A stretch of DNA of 64,000 nt from Pelagomonas calceolata (GCA_918797485.1 CAKKNE010000003.1:1302001-1366000); one strand, 5' to 3'; positions 27,657 through 37,176 are shown, numbered from the stretch's first letter. Notes: generated by a model not told the origin, from the letters alone. Program-made: numbers and translations.

Positions 27657-28860
27657 ATCACATATAGTTACACTAACGGGACAGCTGCTGCCTCCGCAGC
27701 CCGCGCTTGAAGTCCTCGACCGGTTCCCGGGGCATCTACTCGATCTCTTTGGGAGCCCTGCCCCCCGGCTACGTCGTCGCCGAAAGCCGTGGTGCGCAAT
27801 CGGTCGCGCCGCCGATGGCTAGTGTCTTTACAGGCCGCTAGGTCAGCTGACAGACCAAAGACGCGTCCCTCACCCGCCGTTCGATAGTAGGTCGGAAGCT
27901 CATAAGGCGAGTACCGATCACCACTCCCCCGAAACTTCAAGCGCGCGCGGCCGCCGAGCAGAAAACTCACCACTTGAGCTTGGTCGACCAGTGTAGATAC
28001 ACCCCAAATAACCCCCGCGCGCGCACCTCACAAAATCGCCACGGCCAGAAAACGCGCGGCGCCGATCGCCTCGAGCGCGCGGTCGCCGACGCCGCGCGCG
28101 CGCACCGCGTCGCGCCCCGCACGGACGTCGCCGCGCTCGCATCCCAAGTTCCATGACATCGGAGGATCATCAATGCCATATGTAGATGACTTCTCTTCGG
28201 CAGAACGCCGTGTCCGTGGACCTGGCGATCGAGGGAAACGCTATTCGCGCGGCGAAGCCCGTCGCAATGTTGAATACCGCCGCCGGGTGAAGGTCGACTA
28301 CCAACTACCTGATGCGGATGTCCCTGACACGTTATTTTGGATGCCGCAGCAAATTCAAGTGCCACAATCAGTACGTGAGAAACCCATGACATATTTACGC
28401 ACACGCCGATAAGAACACTCTGGCAACATCGCGAAATGCGCCGCGACGACCCCCACAAATCGCCGTGCATCCGCCACCGGAGAGATACGCATAGCGGGCG
28501 CGTAGCGCTTCGACGCCATCGAAAAAAACGTTCATCGGACTGTACGAACGCTAGCTCGATTGTCTGTGAACGCGCGGAGGCGTTGGAAGGCCCCCACAAT
28601 TTCATTCGTTTCGCGTCGAAGCCTGCCAAATGCGTCGGAGGCCCCGTACCAGCAGCCCGACCGGCCCAGCGCGTTGACAGTTGACGACTTGCCGATGGTG
28701 TGCGATACAAGACATACAGGGCGTCCATGCGACCAGAGCGTCCTGTGCTGCCGGCGGCGCGCGGCGGCGGCGAGTTATATCGCGCCCCGCCACCGAGCTG
28801 TCTCGGCCGTAGTATATAATTTACATCTTACACAACTCCCGCCCGGAGAGACGCGCGCGC
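27657..28860. other. Largest intergenic region (1.2 kb), no convincing gene
   Basis: Holds one CTAG motif (27819-27842). A 79-codon plus-strand frame at 28173-28412 (MPYVDDFSSAERRV...) begins with ATG and has fairly balanced codon use, but has no recognisable domain and could be chance or a gene remnant. A 253-codon minus frame at 27967-28728 looks non-coding. Possibly decayed sequence. Confidence 0.45.
27819..27842 (+). repeat. CTAG palindromic intergenic motif
   Basis: CTAGTGTCTTTAC, AGG, CCGCTAGG; one inserted T and one end change. 163 bases after the paraoxonase-like stop. Confidence 0.75.
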
Positions 28861-29823
28861 CTAGGAGAGTCCGTAGAGCGCGTCGAGGTCCTCGTCCTCG
28901 AGCCGCTCGCGGTCCTCGTCTGTCGCGCCGTCGGGCAGAGGCGGCGCCGCGACGACCGCTAAGCCGAACTCCGCGCACCGAATCACGCAGTCGATCTCCC
29001 GCCTCTCCTTGTCCGCGACCGCGTCCGCCGCCATCTCCGCGCGCTCCTCCTCCTTCTTCTTGGCATCGCCTACAACGTCGTCATTTTTCCCACAGGTATT
29101 CGTAGAATGCGGCGCATGCCACCCGCGCACGACCTTGTTCGTGGCCGTCGCGCACCGCAACTCATCCGTCACGTACCGCACCTCGAAGCCCCGCCTCTCT
29201 GCGTACATGCTCTTGGGGTCCGAGAGCCGTTTGAGCGCCTCCTGGATCTGCTGAAGGCTCGGACCGGACTCTCCCCAAGGGCCCTTGTCCTTAGACATTT
29301 TCGTTGGATTGTCGTAGCGGAGCCACTCGCCGTCGCCGTCGCCCTTGACGGACCGGATGTCGACGCTGCCCTCGACGTAGCCCTCCTCTTCCTTCTTCTT
29401 CGGCGGCGCGCCCGCGACGACGAACGCGGCGGCGGACACGCTCGCCAGGTGCTTCGTGAGGGCGCCGCGCACCTTGGCAGCGTTGAGCTTTTTTGGCTGC
29501 TGCTTGGAGGGTAAAGTTGCAAGTATAGCTTTCACGACCGGTATCGCAATGTGATTGTAACCCTTGTTCTCCTTGGCGACTCGCTCCACGAGTTCGGCCG
29601 CGTTCTCTCTTTCTTGTGGCTCCCACCCGCTGGCGTGTTTGTCGGCGTGCTTTCGGAACGCTTTTGCGGCTTCCTTGGCTTGTTCGGTGAGCTCGGCCGT
29701 CGGCGCCTCGGCCGGCGCCGCGCCGCGCGGCTTCTTGGACGCGTCCTGCGCGTTGGCGCCGCCGGCGTTCTCGTCGCCCAGCGGTCTCTTCTGCGGATTC
29801 GCGGCCATAACTACCTCCGCCAT
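28861..29823 (-). CDS. Charged nuclear-type protein with C-terminal DLDALYG module (copy 1)
   Basis: 320 residues. A basic, Ala-rich start (KRPLGDENAGG...KKPRG) suggests nuclear location; residues ~45-140 are helical (AKAFRKHADKHASG, ELVERVAKENKGYN), then two conserved-looking short blocks (GEWLRYDNPTKMSKDKGPWG and FEVRYVTDELRCATATN). The last ~32 residues, VVAAPPLPDGATDEDRERLE then DEDLDALYGLS, recur almost unchanged at the end of the next gene (30285-30767), and the DNA there is also nearly identical. Function not recognised. ATG at 29823; a second Met six codons in is possible. Confidence 0.7.
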   Translation of the reverse strand: MAEVVMAANPQKRPLGDENAGGANAQDASKKPRGAAPAEAPTAELTEQAKEAAKAFRKHADKHASGWEPQERENAAELVERVAKENKGYNHIAIPVVKAILATLPSKQQPKKLNAAKVRGALTKHLASVSAAAFVVAGAPPKKKEEEGYVEGSVDIRSVKGDGDGEWLRYDNPTKMSKDKGPWGESGPSLQQIQEALKRLSDPKSMYAERRGFEVRYVTDELRCATATNKVVRGWHAPHSTNTCGKNDDVVGDAKKKEEERAEMAADAVADKERREIDCVIRCAEFGLAVVAAPPLPDGATDEDRERLEDEDLDALYGLS

Positions 29824-30284
29824 CTTCGACGTAGAAGCGCGCGGCGTCTTAGGCTAATGAGGTGAGAGCTGGGTGATCGGGCGCTACCTTCTTGCGTGCG
29901 CGCGTGCCTCCGGCACTCGCGCGGGCGCAGAAGTGGCGCTGCGCGCAGCAGGCAGTTGATTGGCAGTGCGCGGCCGCCCGCGCAACGTTTAGACTCGTTC
30001 CAAGCGGCGCGCGGTGCGTCGCGGTCGGTCTGCGCTGCTGTGAGGACGGGCGCGTGTCAATGCGCGCCTGTACGGCAAACAGGAGGGCAACGCGTTCCAG
30101 GGCTGAGTTTGCTAGTGCCTTAGTACGCTAGCTCTTGCATGCGCATCGCTCGATGTCGAGTATCGTGGTTCCTGTAGTCGTCGTCCGTCGTCGTGTCGTC
30201 GTCGCCGTGGGGACTGGTGTTGGTAGAAGAAGAGTACACAAGTCACTTACACAAACCCACCCCAGGCGAGGGGCGGTCGCGCGC
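29824..30284. other. Intergenic region between the two DLDALYG genes
   Basis: 461 bp upstream of copy 1 and downstream of copy 2, both minus strand. Contains a CTAG motif variant (30112-30132). A run of GTCGTC repeats near 30177-30206 is a simple-sequence tract. Confidence 0.45.
30112..30132 (+). repeat. CTAG motif variant
   Basis: CTAGTGCCTTAG, TA, CGCTAGC; two substitutions and one fewer central base than the consensus. Confidence 0.65.
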
Positions 30285-30767
30285 CTAGACTCCGTAGAGC
30301 GCGTCGAGGTCCTCGTCCTCGAGCCGCTCGCGGTCCGCTTCGGTCGCGCCCTCGGGCAGAGGTGGCGCCGCGACTACCGGTAGTTCAAGCATCGCGCACT
30401 CAGCCACGTACTCGGCCTCCTCCTTCTCCCTCAATAATCGCGCCTCGCGTTCCGCCTCGCGTATATCTACGGCTGCCGCGGGCGGCGGGGCGAGGTCGCG
30501 CTGGACCCACAGGCCACGCGCGACGACGTCGTCCTCTTCACCCTGGGGCGTCACGAGCTGCATCTCGGCGCGGAGCTGGCGCTGCTTTTGCGGCGTCCGC
30601 TTGCTATCTACGCGCTTCAAGCTGCTGCCGTCCTCCGGGGTGATAACTCGCTTGGGCGCCCTGTCCTTCGCGGTTGGCGACACGGACATGCTGCGGTGCA
30701 GCTGAGCAGCCGCACCATCCACGGCGTCGGGCGTGCCCGCGGGCCGGTTCTGCGTATCGTCCGCCAT
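30285..30767 (-). CDS. Small charged protein sharing the C-terminal DLDALYG module (copy 2)
   Basis: 160 residues from the ATG at 30767 (an ATG at 30863 would add 32 residues). The N-terminal part is basic and Ser/Thr-rich (KDRAPKRVITPEDGSSLKR); then a charged helix (IREAEREARLLREKEEAEY). The C-terminus VVAAPPLPEGATEADRERLE then DEDLDALYGV matches the end of the neighbouring gene, while the rest of the two proteins is unrelated. The module resembles a short acidic peptide motif that could bind a common partner. Unknown function. Confidence 0.65.
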   Translation of the reverse strand: MADDTQNRPAGTPDAVDGAAAQLHRSMSVSPTAKDRAPKRVITPEDGSSLKRVDSKRTPQKQRQLRAEMQLVTPQGEEDDVVARGLWVQRDLAPPPAAAVDIREAEREARLLREKEEAEYVAECAMLELPVVAAPPLPEGATEADRERLEDEDLDALYGV

Positions 30768-30865
30768 GCGAGCAGTGTCGCTGGCAACAGCGCCGGCACA
30801 AATCGCCTCGCGCCGAGCAATTGGACTAGCCGGCTTGCAGAGGTGCGCTTGCTTGCCAGGCATCC

Positions 30866-30888
30866 CTAGTGTCTTACGTGCCGCTAGC
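30866..30888 (+). repeat. CTAG palindromic intergenic motif
   Basis: CTAGTGTCTTAC, GTG, CCGCTAGC, a full-length copy. It lies between two minus-strand genes, 99 bases upstream of the start at 30767 and 15 bases past the stop at 30903. Confidence 0.85.
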
Positions 30889-30902
30889 AAAAACAACAAT
30901 AC

Positions 30903-32483
30903 TTACTCAGGAGACCACATCCTCCGCGGCATGGTAAGATCTGGCAGAGCGACCGCATCCTTCGCTTTCGGCGCTCGAAAGGCGGTGGCCTCGGCGCGTA
31001 GCGACGGCGACCAGTCAGCGCGATTCGCGTCCAACCACGAGCGATCGGTGAACGCGTCACAGGAAAGTTTCGCATCAACCTTTGCTAAACGAGCAAAACC
31101 ATCATCGCCGCGCGCACCAACACGGCGCCGCTTAACTTTGGCATCGCCTGCAAACGAATAGTCCTCGTCCGCGGCGCCGGCCCCGTCGGATTCCAACTCG
31201 TACCTGTGAGGACCAGTGAGTCAGGTTAACGATATAAATTTGATTCTACGTCGAGCTCGTACCAGAGGAATTGCGTATTCGTCTGTTGAGTTACATAAGG
31301 GTTCTTTGGGTCCAGGCCCACGGAAAACGCTGCGAGGCCGCGGGCCGCCGCCGCCCGGTCCTTGGCCAAGTTATCCGTCTTGGCCTGTGCGCAAATCAAC
31401 CAGTGAGTCGGGTGTGCGTCGCGTCAAAAATTTGATTCGTGCACTGCCGCGGACGTCGTCGGCGACGATCCGTGCCGTCGCGTCGTCGACGTAGGTCCTC
31501 AAGCGAACGCAGCCCGTCTCCCACAGGGCAGACGCATCTACGGCCTGACCCTTAGAGGCCAGTTTGGCAGCAAGCGCCAGGTGGAGCTCGGCATCCTTGC
31601 GGCTTAACTCCTGGAGCAACGGGATGTCGTCGGGGTTGTTCGTGCGCGGATTGCTCTTCTGCGCAAATATACGACGGCTCTCCGTAGATCCCGCCTCGTC
31701 TCCGGCACCGAGCAAAGCGAGCGCTCGGTCCGCACCAGCGTTTCGTGCTCTTATAGCGTCTCCAACGCGATCGTGGGCCTTTTCAGCACTTCCGAACGCA
31801 GCGGCCGCTGCCGCATAATCTCCTTCGCGCAGAGCCGCTCGCCCGAGCAGCTCGTAGGTAAACGGGTTCTTCTGCTCAAGGTTCTCCAAGTTGTCGTCCA
31901 GTGCCAGTGCCGCGGCGGCGTCCTCGCGGGCCGCCGACCAGGCGCTGCGCGCGAATTCGAGCCTCGCTCGGAACAGCAGCGCCCGGGGTAGTTCAGCCGG
32001 GTCGGCCGCGGCGGCGCCCGGGCCGCGGAGCAGCCGCACTACCTCCGTCAAGTCCGCCTCTGCTTTGTCCGGGGCGCCCAAGCGATTGCGGGCGTCGGCA
32101 CGCAGCCGATACAAACCAGCTAATTCATCGTCCGGCAGTTTCTCGCTCTTCCAGGTGGTGATGGCCTTGTCGAGCTTTGCGACGGCGTCGGGCTTCTGCT
32201 GAGATGACGACTCCAGCGCGCTCTGCACTATTTGCAGCGCTGCTGGCGACGGATCGATGGCATAAGCTGGCACTGCCGTTGCTGAGAGAATGCCGGCTAG
32301 CAGTGCTGCTTTTGCGATGCATTTTCGATCGGTGCGCGTTGTTGAAGGGTGCTGAGTGCACAGTGCTGGCGCGGCTGCATGTGCCGCATGAATGCATTCA
32401 TGGCTAAGTACTGGTCGTGCTGGCACACGCTGCACCCTGAGCGCTCTGACGCCCAAGCTGAGCAGCAGACAGCGCCTCATCAT
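30903..32483 (-). CDS. Thylakoid-lumen-type TPR protein, three exons
   Basis: Exons 31455-32483, 31263-31384 and 30903-31203 (minus strand) give 483 residues. The N-terminus has a signal-like start (MMRRCLLLSLGVRALRV), a transit-like stretch, then a lumen signal (AALLAGILSATAVPAYA) before the mature IDPSPAAL. Several TPR units follow (DKAEADLTEVVRLLRG, AREDAAAALALDDNLENL, YAAAAAAFGSAEKAHD). Splicing joins RIVADD to AKTDNLAKDR and ...QFLW to YELESDG. The third exon holds a conserved-looking end (RADWSPSLRAEATAF, LPDLTMPRRMWSP). Likely a plastid assembly or interaction factor. Both introns are short elements of the introner type. Confidence 0.83.
31204..31262 (-). mobile_element. Introner-type intron, 59 bp (second intron of the TPR gene)
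   Basis: Flanking duplications are GTACGAGC and GTACGAGT. The interior keeps the left and right end signals AATCAAATTTATATCG and CTGACTCACTGG but has lost the central palindrome. Ends in CTCACAG. Splicing restores the reading frame (LW-YELESDG). Identical in length to the intron at 33150. Confidence 0.88.
31385..31454 (-). mobile_element. Introner-type intron, 70 bp (first intron of the TPR gene)
   Basis: Minus-strand ends CAGTGCACGAATC and GATTTGCGCACAG are the terminal repeats. The 5' splice site GTCCGC lies directly before the left repeat. The downstream flank (GCCAAGAC) no longer resembles it, so a target duplication is not evident. The CCGACTCACTGG end-A signal is retained. Spliced frame is open. 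Confidence 0.8.
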
Positions 32484-32891
32484 CGTGCATGCGCCGCTGC
32501 CGATGCTGCTGCATTCCTAGTGTCTTACAGTCCGCTAGCTCTCGCACTGTTTTTCAGGTTTCGCACGAGACCGTAACGCGCGTACGTTCAGCCATACTCA
32601 CTGGCGGGGTTTCTATCGGAGTGAAGCTAAAACCGTGCCACTGCTCTCTGAATTAAATAACATTGACTCAGGATTCCTGGGAGGCTAGTTTAGGACTTTG
32701 GTCGACTGCAGCGATCGCGCCGGTGTGAGAGACGATGCCGCTCAGGCTCGGAATTTTCGGGAGCACTGTCATAAAACGGCGTCCGAGTTTACGCTCCACC
32801 AAACGATCGCGTCGCCGCCCCGCCCCGCCACCGTCCGGCAAAACTTGGATACACGACAACGACGCCGCGTAACGCGCAGGCGGACAAATTT
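32484..32891. promoter_or_regulatory. Upstream region of divergent TPR and small CXXC genes
   Basis: 408 bp between divergent starts with one full CTAG motif, 34 bases from the TPR start. No other feature. Confidence 0.5.
32517..32539 (+). repeat. CTAG palindromic intergenic motif
   Basis: CTAGTGTCTTAC, AGT, CCGCTAGC, a full-length copy 34 bases upstream of the minus-strand ATG at 32483. Confidence 0.85.
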
Positions 32892-33277
32892 ATGGCCCTC
32901 GCGAAGGAGTCCGAGTCCTTCGACGAATATAGCATCGAGAAGCGCGGCAGCAGCGTCCGCCTCGAAAAGCAAATTGGCCAGTTCCAGTGCTCCTTCTGCT
33001 CGGAAGAGACGGACTTCTACGACATACAATTCGAGGACACGCACTGGTCCGTGGTCCCGCGACAAAACATGAGCCCCTCCGGAAGACGCATGACGGCCGA
33101 GGAAGTCGAGGAACTGGAGCGGCTCCAGGCCGCGGTCACTCATCTCAAGGTGAAATTCTGTGCGGAAATTTATGGCGCGCTCACCCCCACGCCATCGACG
33201 CGACACAGGTCAAGTTCGACCTCATCAACAAGGGCCAGGTCTCCAAGTCGAAGAGCACGCGCAACGCGAGCCTATAG
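32892..33277 (+). CDS. Small CXXC protein, one introner intron
   Basis: Exons 32892-33149 and 33209-33277 encode 108 residues. The middle contains FQCSFC, a CxxC pair, followed by SEETDFYDIQFEDTHWSVVP; the C-terminal half is a charged helix (TAEEVEELERLQAAVTHLK). Splicing joins HLK to VKFDLINKGQ and gives a stop 23 codons later, 18 bases before the convergent IQ/SAM/ankyrin gene ends. I do not recognise the family. Confidence 0.72.
33150..33208 (+). mobile_element. Introner-type intron, 59 bp, deletion derivative
   Basis: Target duplications GTGAAATT (5', carrying the splice site) and GTCAAGTT (3'). The left end CTGTGCGGAAATTTATGG and the core fragment CACGCCATCGACGCGACACAG'-type end are kept; most of the interior is lost. 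Spliced protein HLK-VKFDL continues in frame. Confidence 0.88.
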
Positions 33278-33295
33278 AAGTACTATAAGTAAGTG

Positions 33296-35863
33296 TTATT
33301 GCCCGAGCCCGTCGTAGCACGTACAGCCGACCGCGTTTTCGATGGTATCATCAGCCCCTTGCTGAATCAAATATTCGGCCAATGTCCCCTCGGAGTCGTA
33401 CGCCATGGCGAAGTGCAGCGCGGTGTTGCCCGACGAGTTCCGGTGGTTCACGTCGCAGTTCCGATTAATCAGCATCTCGCACATCTTCAGATTTAAGTTT
33501 TGCGCGGCGCACATGAGTAAAGTGTTGCCCTTTTCGTCTTCTTTGTCCACCGGGAACCCGAGGTTCAGCGACTCGCCGAGGCGCTTCACGCGGCCGTTCC
33601 TACATTGACTGAACACCACGTCCGTGGCAGGCATGGCCACGCCGTCCCGCTCCCGTTCCGCGTGCTCCTCCCGCAAGACGAGGGCCTTTTTGACGTGGTC
33701 CGTCTCGGACAGCGGTCGCAGTTTATCTCGTCCCAGGATGACCTTCCGCACGTGCAGCTTGTGCTCCATGCCCAAGACTTGCACCAAGTCCTCCTCGCGT
33801 AACTCGAGCAAGAAGTCGCCGTCGACCGAAGCTTCTCGGAACGCGTCCTTGTACTGGCCCAAAGATAACGTATCCAACCATCTGGCAACGTCCGACACAG
33901 ACCACAGCCGCATCTCGGGAGGGAAGGGCTCGGCCTTCGACCGTTTAGCCTCCTGCTCGGCCAACCGAGCAGCTGCTAATTCAGCCTGCTTCTTCTTGAG
34001 CGTGCCCATGGCCACGTCCTCGGCCCCCAGCTTCATGTGTTTTATGCTAGGGACGTTCGCCGCCGTTGCCGCGGCTGCTGCTGCCGCGGCGGCGTCCGCT
34101 GATGAGGCCACTGCGGCAGTGGTGGTATCAGCGTTCATCTCGCGCAGCTGCTGGAGCATATTTAACGAAGAGAAATAGGACAAGGACATGGACATGAACT
34201 GGAACTTCATCAATTCTTCCGTCTGGTTGAACATGGTCGCGGCGCGTTTTTCGTGCTCCTTTGCCCGTAAGGCGGTCGCTGTGGCCGCGGCGGCTGACGT
34301 CGCCGTCGCCGTTTCTAGCTCAATACCTTTTTCTCGTAGCGTATCCAGCTCATATTTCTGCTCTTGGAGTAACTCCATGAGGTTCCTTTGCAGTCTTGAA
34401 AACTCCCTATCTTTCCTCACTCGTGTAGCATCCATGTCGGCGATTGACACTTCCAGCCGCTCCAGAGCATGTTTCTTGCGCGACACCTCCTGGAACACGG
34501 CGGCGAACTCCGCTTCGAGCTCCTGGCGCTTCCTTTCCCTCTCGGCTCGCTTTCTGTGAATAGCCACCTCCAACGCATGCGCGTCCGCCTGCAATCGTCT
34601 CTCAGCAGTCGACGTGCCCGGCTCGTCGTCGACGTCCTGCGACGGTGCCAACAGAGCATCGTCATCCATGGACGGGTGCCCTTCCGGCAACAGAGCCAAC
34701 ACGTCAGGAGGCTTGCCCGAGCCCATGCGCGGCGGTTCTCCGGTCGACGCGATGCCCGCCGCACCCGTGATTTTGAGCTGCAACACTTCTCGTTCATGCG
34801 TCAGTTCATGCAAATCCCGCTCGATCTGGTCGATTTCTTGGAGTTCCCGCTCTAACACAGCTAGTTCCTTCTCTGATTCTCGTAGTTCCGCATGGATATG
34901 CGACACGCGATTCTCGGCCTTCTCCTGGGACCGGTGCAAGGCGTCAATCTCCTCCTGCTGCCTTTCAAACGCTACTTTAGATTCCTCGATGAGTCGCAGT
35001 CCCAGTTTTAACCTCTCGGGACCCGGCTCGGCATTTTCCCAGTCTCGTCGTCTATGTGTTCGTCGTCGTCCCAGATGGCCTCGGTACACCCTCTCAATCT
35101 CGAGAGCCGCGACCATGTGCACCCTTAATAACTGGAACTCCTCCCTCGTGACCTTCATGCGCCAAGCAGCTTGTATTTTACAAGCGCTTTCAGCTCTTAA
35201 TCGCAAGTGTTCGAGGCGCGCCCGTTCCATGCTTGCGACGTGCCGTCCCCGACAGCCCCGATACCACCGCTGCATCAGCGCGATCGCGGCGCGTTCGCGT
35301 TTTATCCTCGCGATCTCCCGGCCGAACATGCCTCTTACAATGCGCTGGATATGTGTGGCAGAAGCCCCAAGCACCAGATTCCTAGTCTCGAGCTCATGAA
35401 ACATGCGCACGAACCGCCTCCCGAGCGCGCCGCGGATGGCCCTTTGTATACGCAATGCCGCCTTCGCCTCCTCGACGACCCTCTCAAACCGCTCCCGCGC
35501 CTCGTTCGCCTCCCGCTTCCCCGAAACCATGCGCGCCATGCCCTGGATGCGCCGCGCCATCTCGCCGAACAAATCGAGTTGCTCCTGCATCATCATACCC
35601 TGGAGCTTTTCTTCCCGTTCCACCTGCGCCGTCTCCATTTCTCTTTTGACTTCCCGGTCTCTTGCTGGTGGCGGCATGCGATTAAAGTCCCGTAAGGTTC
35701 GGACGACGTGGGGCTGCGCTCCCCTCGCATGCTGAGAGACCGGTGCCAACAACAAAGCGTCGTCGACGCTGTCGAGGAAGTCGTCGACGGACGCCATGCG
35801 CGACGGCGTCTCGTTCGGTTCGTAGTCCAGGCCCCGGCGGCTCGAGCGCTGCTGGTCTGCCAT
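33296..35863 (-). CDS. IQ-motif, coiled-coil, SAM and ankyrin-repeat protein
   Basis: 855 residues. Residues ~140-290 hold several IQ-type calmodulin-binding helices (AALRIQRAIRGALGRRF, ATHIQRIVRGMFGRE, MQRWYRGCRGRH, CKIQAAWRMKV, IERVYRGHLGRRR). A long coiled coil follows (~290-560). A SAM domain begins with WSVSDVARWLDTL near residue 656. Two ankyrin-type repeats end the protein (GNTLLMCAAQNLNLKMCEML and GNTALHFAMAYDSEG). This points to a calmodulin-regulated cytoskeletal or ciliary scaffold. Intronless. Exact partners unknown. Confidence 0.85.
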   Translation of the reverse strand: MADQQRSSRRGLDYEPNETPSRMASVDDFLDSVDDALLLAPVSQHARGAQPHVVRTLRDFNRMPPPARDREVKREMETAQVEREEKLQGMMMQEQLDLFGEMARRIQGMARMVSGKREANEARERFERVVEEAKAALRIQRAIRGALGRRFVRMFHELETRNLVLGASATHIQRIVRGMFGREIARIKRERAAIALMQRWYRGCRGRHVASMERARLEHLRLRAESACKIQAAWRMKVTREEFQLLRVHMVAALEIERVYRGHLGRRRTHRRRDWENAEPGPERLKLGLRLIEESKVAFERQQEEIDALHRSQEKAENRVSHIHAELRESEKELAVLERELQEIDQIERDLHELTHEREVLQLKITGAAGIASTGEPPRMGSGKPPDVLALLPEGHPSMDDDALLAPSQDVDDEPGTSTAERRLQADAHALEVAIHRKRAERERKRQELEAEFAAVFQEVSRKKHALERLEVSIADMDATRVRKDREFSRLQRNLMELLQEQKYELDTLREKGIELETATATSAAAATATALRAKEHEKRAATMFNQTEELMKFQFMSMSLSYFSSLNMLQQLREMNADTTTAAVASSADAAAAAAAAATAANVPSIKHMKLGAEDVAMGTLKKKQAELAAARLAEQEAKRSKAEPFPPEMRLWSVSDVARWLDTLSLGQYKDAFREASVDGDFLLELREEDLVQVLGMEHKLHVRKVILGRDKLRPLSETDHVKKALVLREEHAERERDGVAMPATDVVFSQCRNGRVKRLGESLNLGFPVDKEDEKGNTLLMCAAQNLNLKMCEMLINRNCDVNHRNSSGNTALHFAMAYDSEGTLAEYLIQQGADDTIENAVGCTCYDGLGQ

Positions 35864-36338
35864 GGCTCCTGGGCAGCCCGTGGGTGCCCCTCCCCGGGCG
35901 AAACGGCTGCCCGCTGCTTGGACGCGTTATAGTTCGAGCTGGGGCGCGGCTTTTTCGCTTCCGGCAGCTCCCCGGTTGGGCCCCAGGCGGCGCTATTGCT
36001 CCCTCTCCCAACAGGGCGTTGGTCCTAGAGGGGGCCGCGAGCCACCGCGGGAGCCGCTCTCCGACTCCGTCTGCTCTTGCCTATGGATGCCTGTAGTGAG
36101 AAACGGGTTCCGGAGGCCACTTGCTAGTGTCTTACAGGCCGCTAGCTCGACTAGCCCGGCTCGAGCAAAAACTCAGGCTGGCACGGCGTAACCGTCTTCA
36201 TTTATCACTCTGAGAGCGGCAAATCATTCCTGTACGTGCCTGCTTCGAGTGCTTTGAACGCTCGGGCAAGAATAAGGCAGTGCAGAGCCTGCACACTGCA
36301 TTGAGCTGGCGTCGCATACGTCGTCGCTGCGATAAGCC
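35864..36338. promoter_or_regulatory. Upstream region of divergent scaffold and SURF1 genes
   Basis: 475 bp between divergent starts with one full CTAG motif (36124-36146). No gene. Confidence 0.5.
36124..36146 (+). repeat. CTAG palindromic intergenic motif
   Basis: CTAGTGTCTTAC, AGG, CCGCTAGC, a full-length copy. 193 bases upstream of the SURF1 start. Confidence 0.85.
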
Positions 36339-37067
36339 ATGGCCCAAGCGACCTTCGCCCAGAAGGCCGCCAAGACGACGCTCTTCGGCGGTTTGGTCGG
36401 TGGCACGTTCTCGCTCGGCTGCTGGCAGACGCAGCGCTACGGCTGGAAGACGGAATTACTGGAAAAGCGGCGCGAGAACCTGTTGAAGGCGCCGCTGCCG
36501 CTGCCGGCGGGCGCGACAACGTCATCGCTCCCCCCGGACCTCGCGGAGCGCGGCCGCCGCGTCGTCGTGTCTGGCTCGTATCTAGCAGAAAGGACCGTGA
36601 AGGTCGGGCCGCGGTCGCCGCCGCCCGGCCTCTTCGAGCGCGCGCCTGGTTTAGGAACGGGTCCGCAGGGCTTCACGAACATCACGGTCCTGCGACGAAA
36701 AGACGGCTCCGAGGTGCTCGTGGATAGGGGATGGTCTCCTAGAGGTATGGAAACGGCGTGTCCCACTACTACGTGTGAGGTAGTCGCTGTGAACTCGCCC
36801 GGCGAGACGAAGGGCACCTTCTCGCCCGAGAACACCGATAAACACTGCCTCTGGGTCGACCTGCCGTTTCTGCGGAAGCGTTTAAAGGTTGCCGACGACG
36901 CTTTATTGCTGTGCGCCTGCCCGAGCGACAGTAGAGAGGAATGGCCTAAACCGCGCGCGCCCGAGCACCTCGTCACGGCGGCCGTGACGCCGCAGACGCA
37001 CGCGGGCTACGCCGCGACGTGGTTCGCGCTCTCGGCGGCGGGCGCGGCGATGTGTGTGTATATCTGA
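36339..37067 (+). CDS. SURF1: SURF1-family cytochrome c oxidase assembly factor
   Basis: 242 residues. Family landmarks: LGCWQTQRYGWKTELLEKR near the first membrane segment, GSYLAERTVKVGPRS, VLVDRGWSPRG with the conserved GW, and THAGYAATWFALSAAGAAM as the second membrane helix. SURF1/Shy1 acts in the inner mitochondrial membrane, helping heme a insertion into cytochrome oxidase subunit 1. The chain is about the usual length. The start at 36339 places the first hydrophobic segment very near the N-terminus, so a short presequence may be absent. No intron. Confidence 0.88.
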   Translation: MAQATFAQKAAKTTLFGGLVGGTFSLGCWQTQRYGWKTELLEKRRENLLKAPLPLPAGATTSSLPPDLAERGRRVVVSGSYLAERTVKVGPRSPPPGLFERAPGLGTGPQGFTNITVLRRKDGSEVLVDRGWSPRGMETACPTTTCEVVAVNSPGETKGTFSPENTDKHCLWVDLPFLRKRLKVADDALLLCACPSDSREEWPKPRAPEHLVTAAVTPQTHAGYAATWFALSAAGAAMCVYI

Positions 37068-37071
37068 TTCT

Positions 37072-37124
37072 AGTTGCTTTGTTTAGAGCTAGGCCGCCTA
37101 GCCACCAGCCGCCGCGGGTCTGCG
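37072..37124 (+). repeat. Dispersed ~50-bp intergenic repeat, copy 2
   Basis: Near-identical to 7898-7953. It starts 5 bases after the SURF1 stop. Together the two copies are the only non-introner intergenic repeat of this length seen in the window. Confidence 0.8.
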
Positions 37125-37176
37125 TGAACGCATGCCCGCCCCCGCCCCCGGCCCTCATACGCCGTCGCCCCGAGTG

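Noticed and set aside
28173-28412. 79-codon plus-strand frame (MPYVDDFSSAERRV...)
   Set aside because: Plausible codon use but no recognisable feature and isolated in a 1.2-kb gap; mentioned only as a possibility in the intergenic entry.
27967-28728. 253-codon open frame on the minus strand
   Set aside because: No domain, atypical residue mixture (many Arg/Ser/Cys without structure), no conserved start context; best explained as chance in GC-rich DNA.
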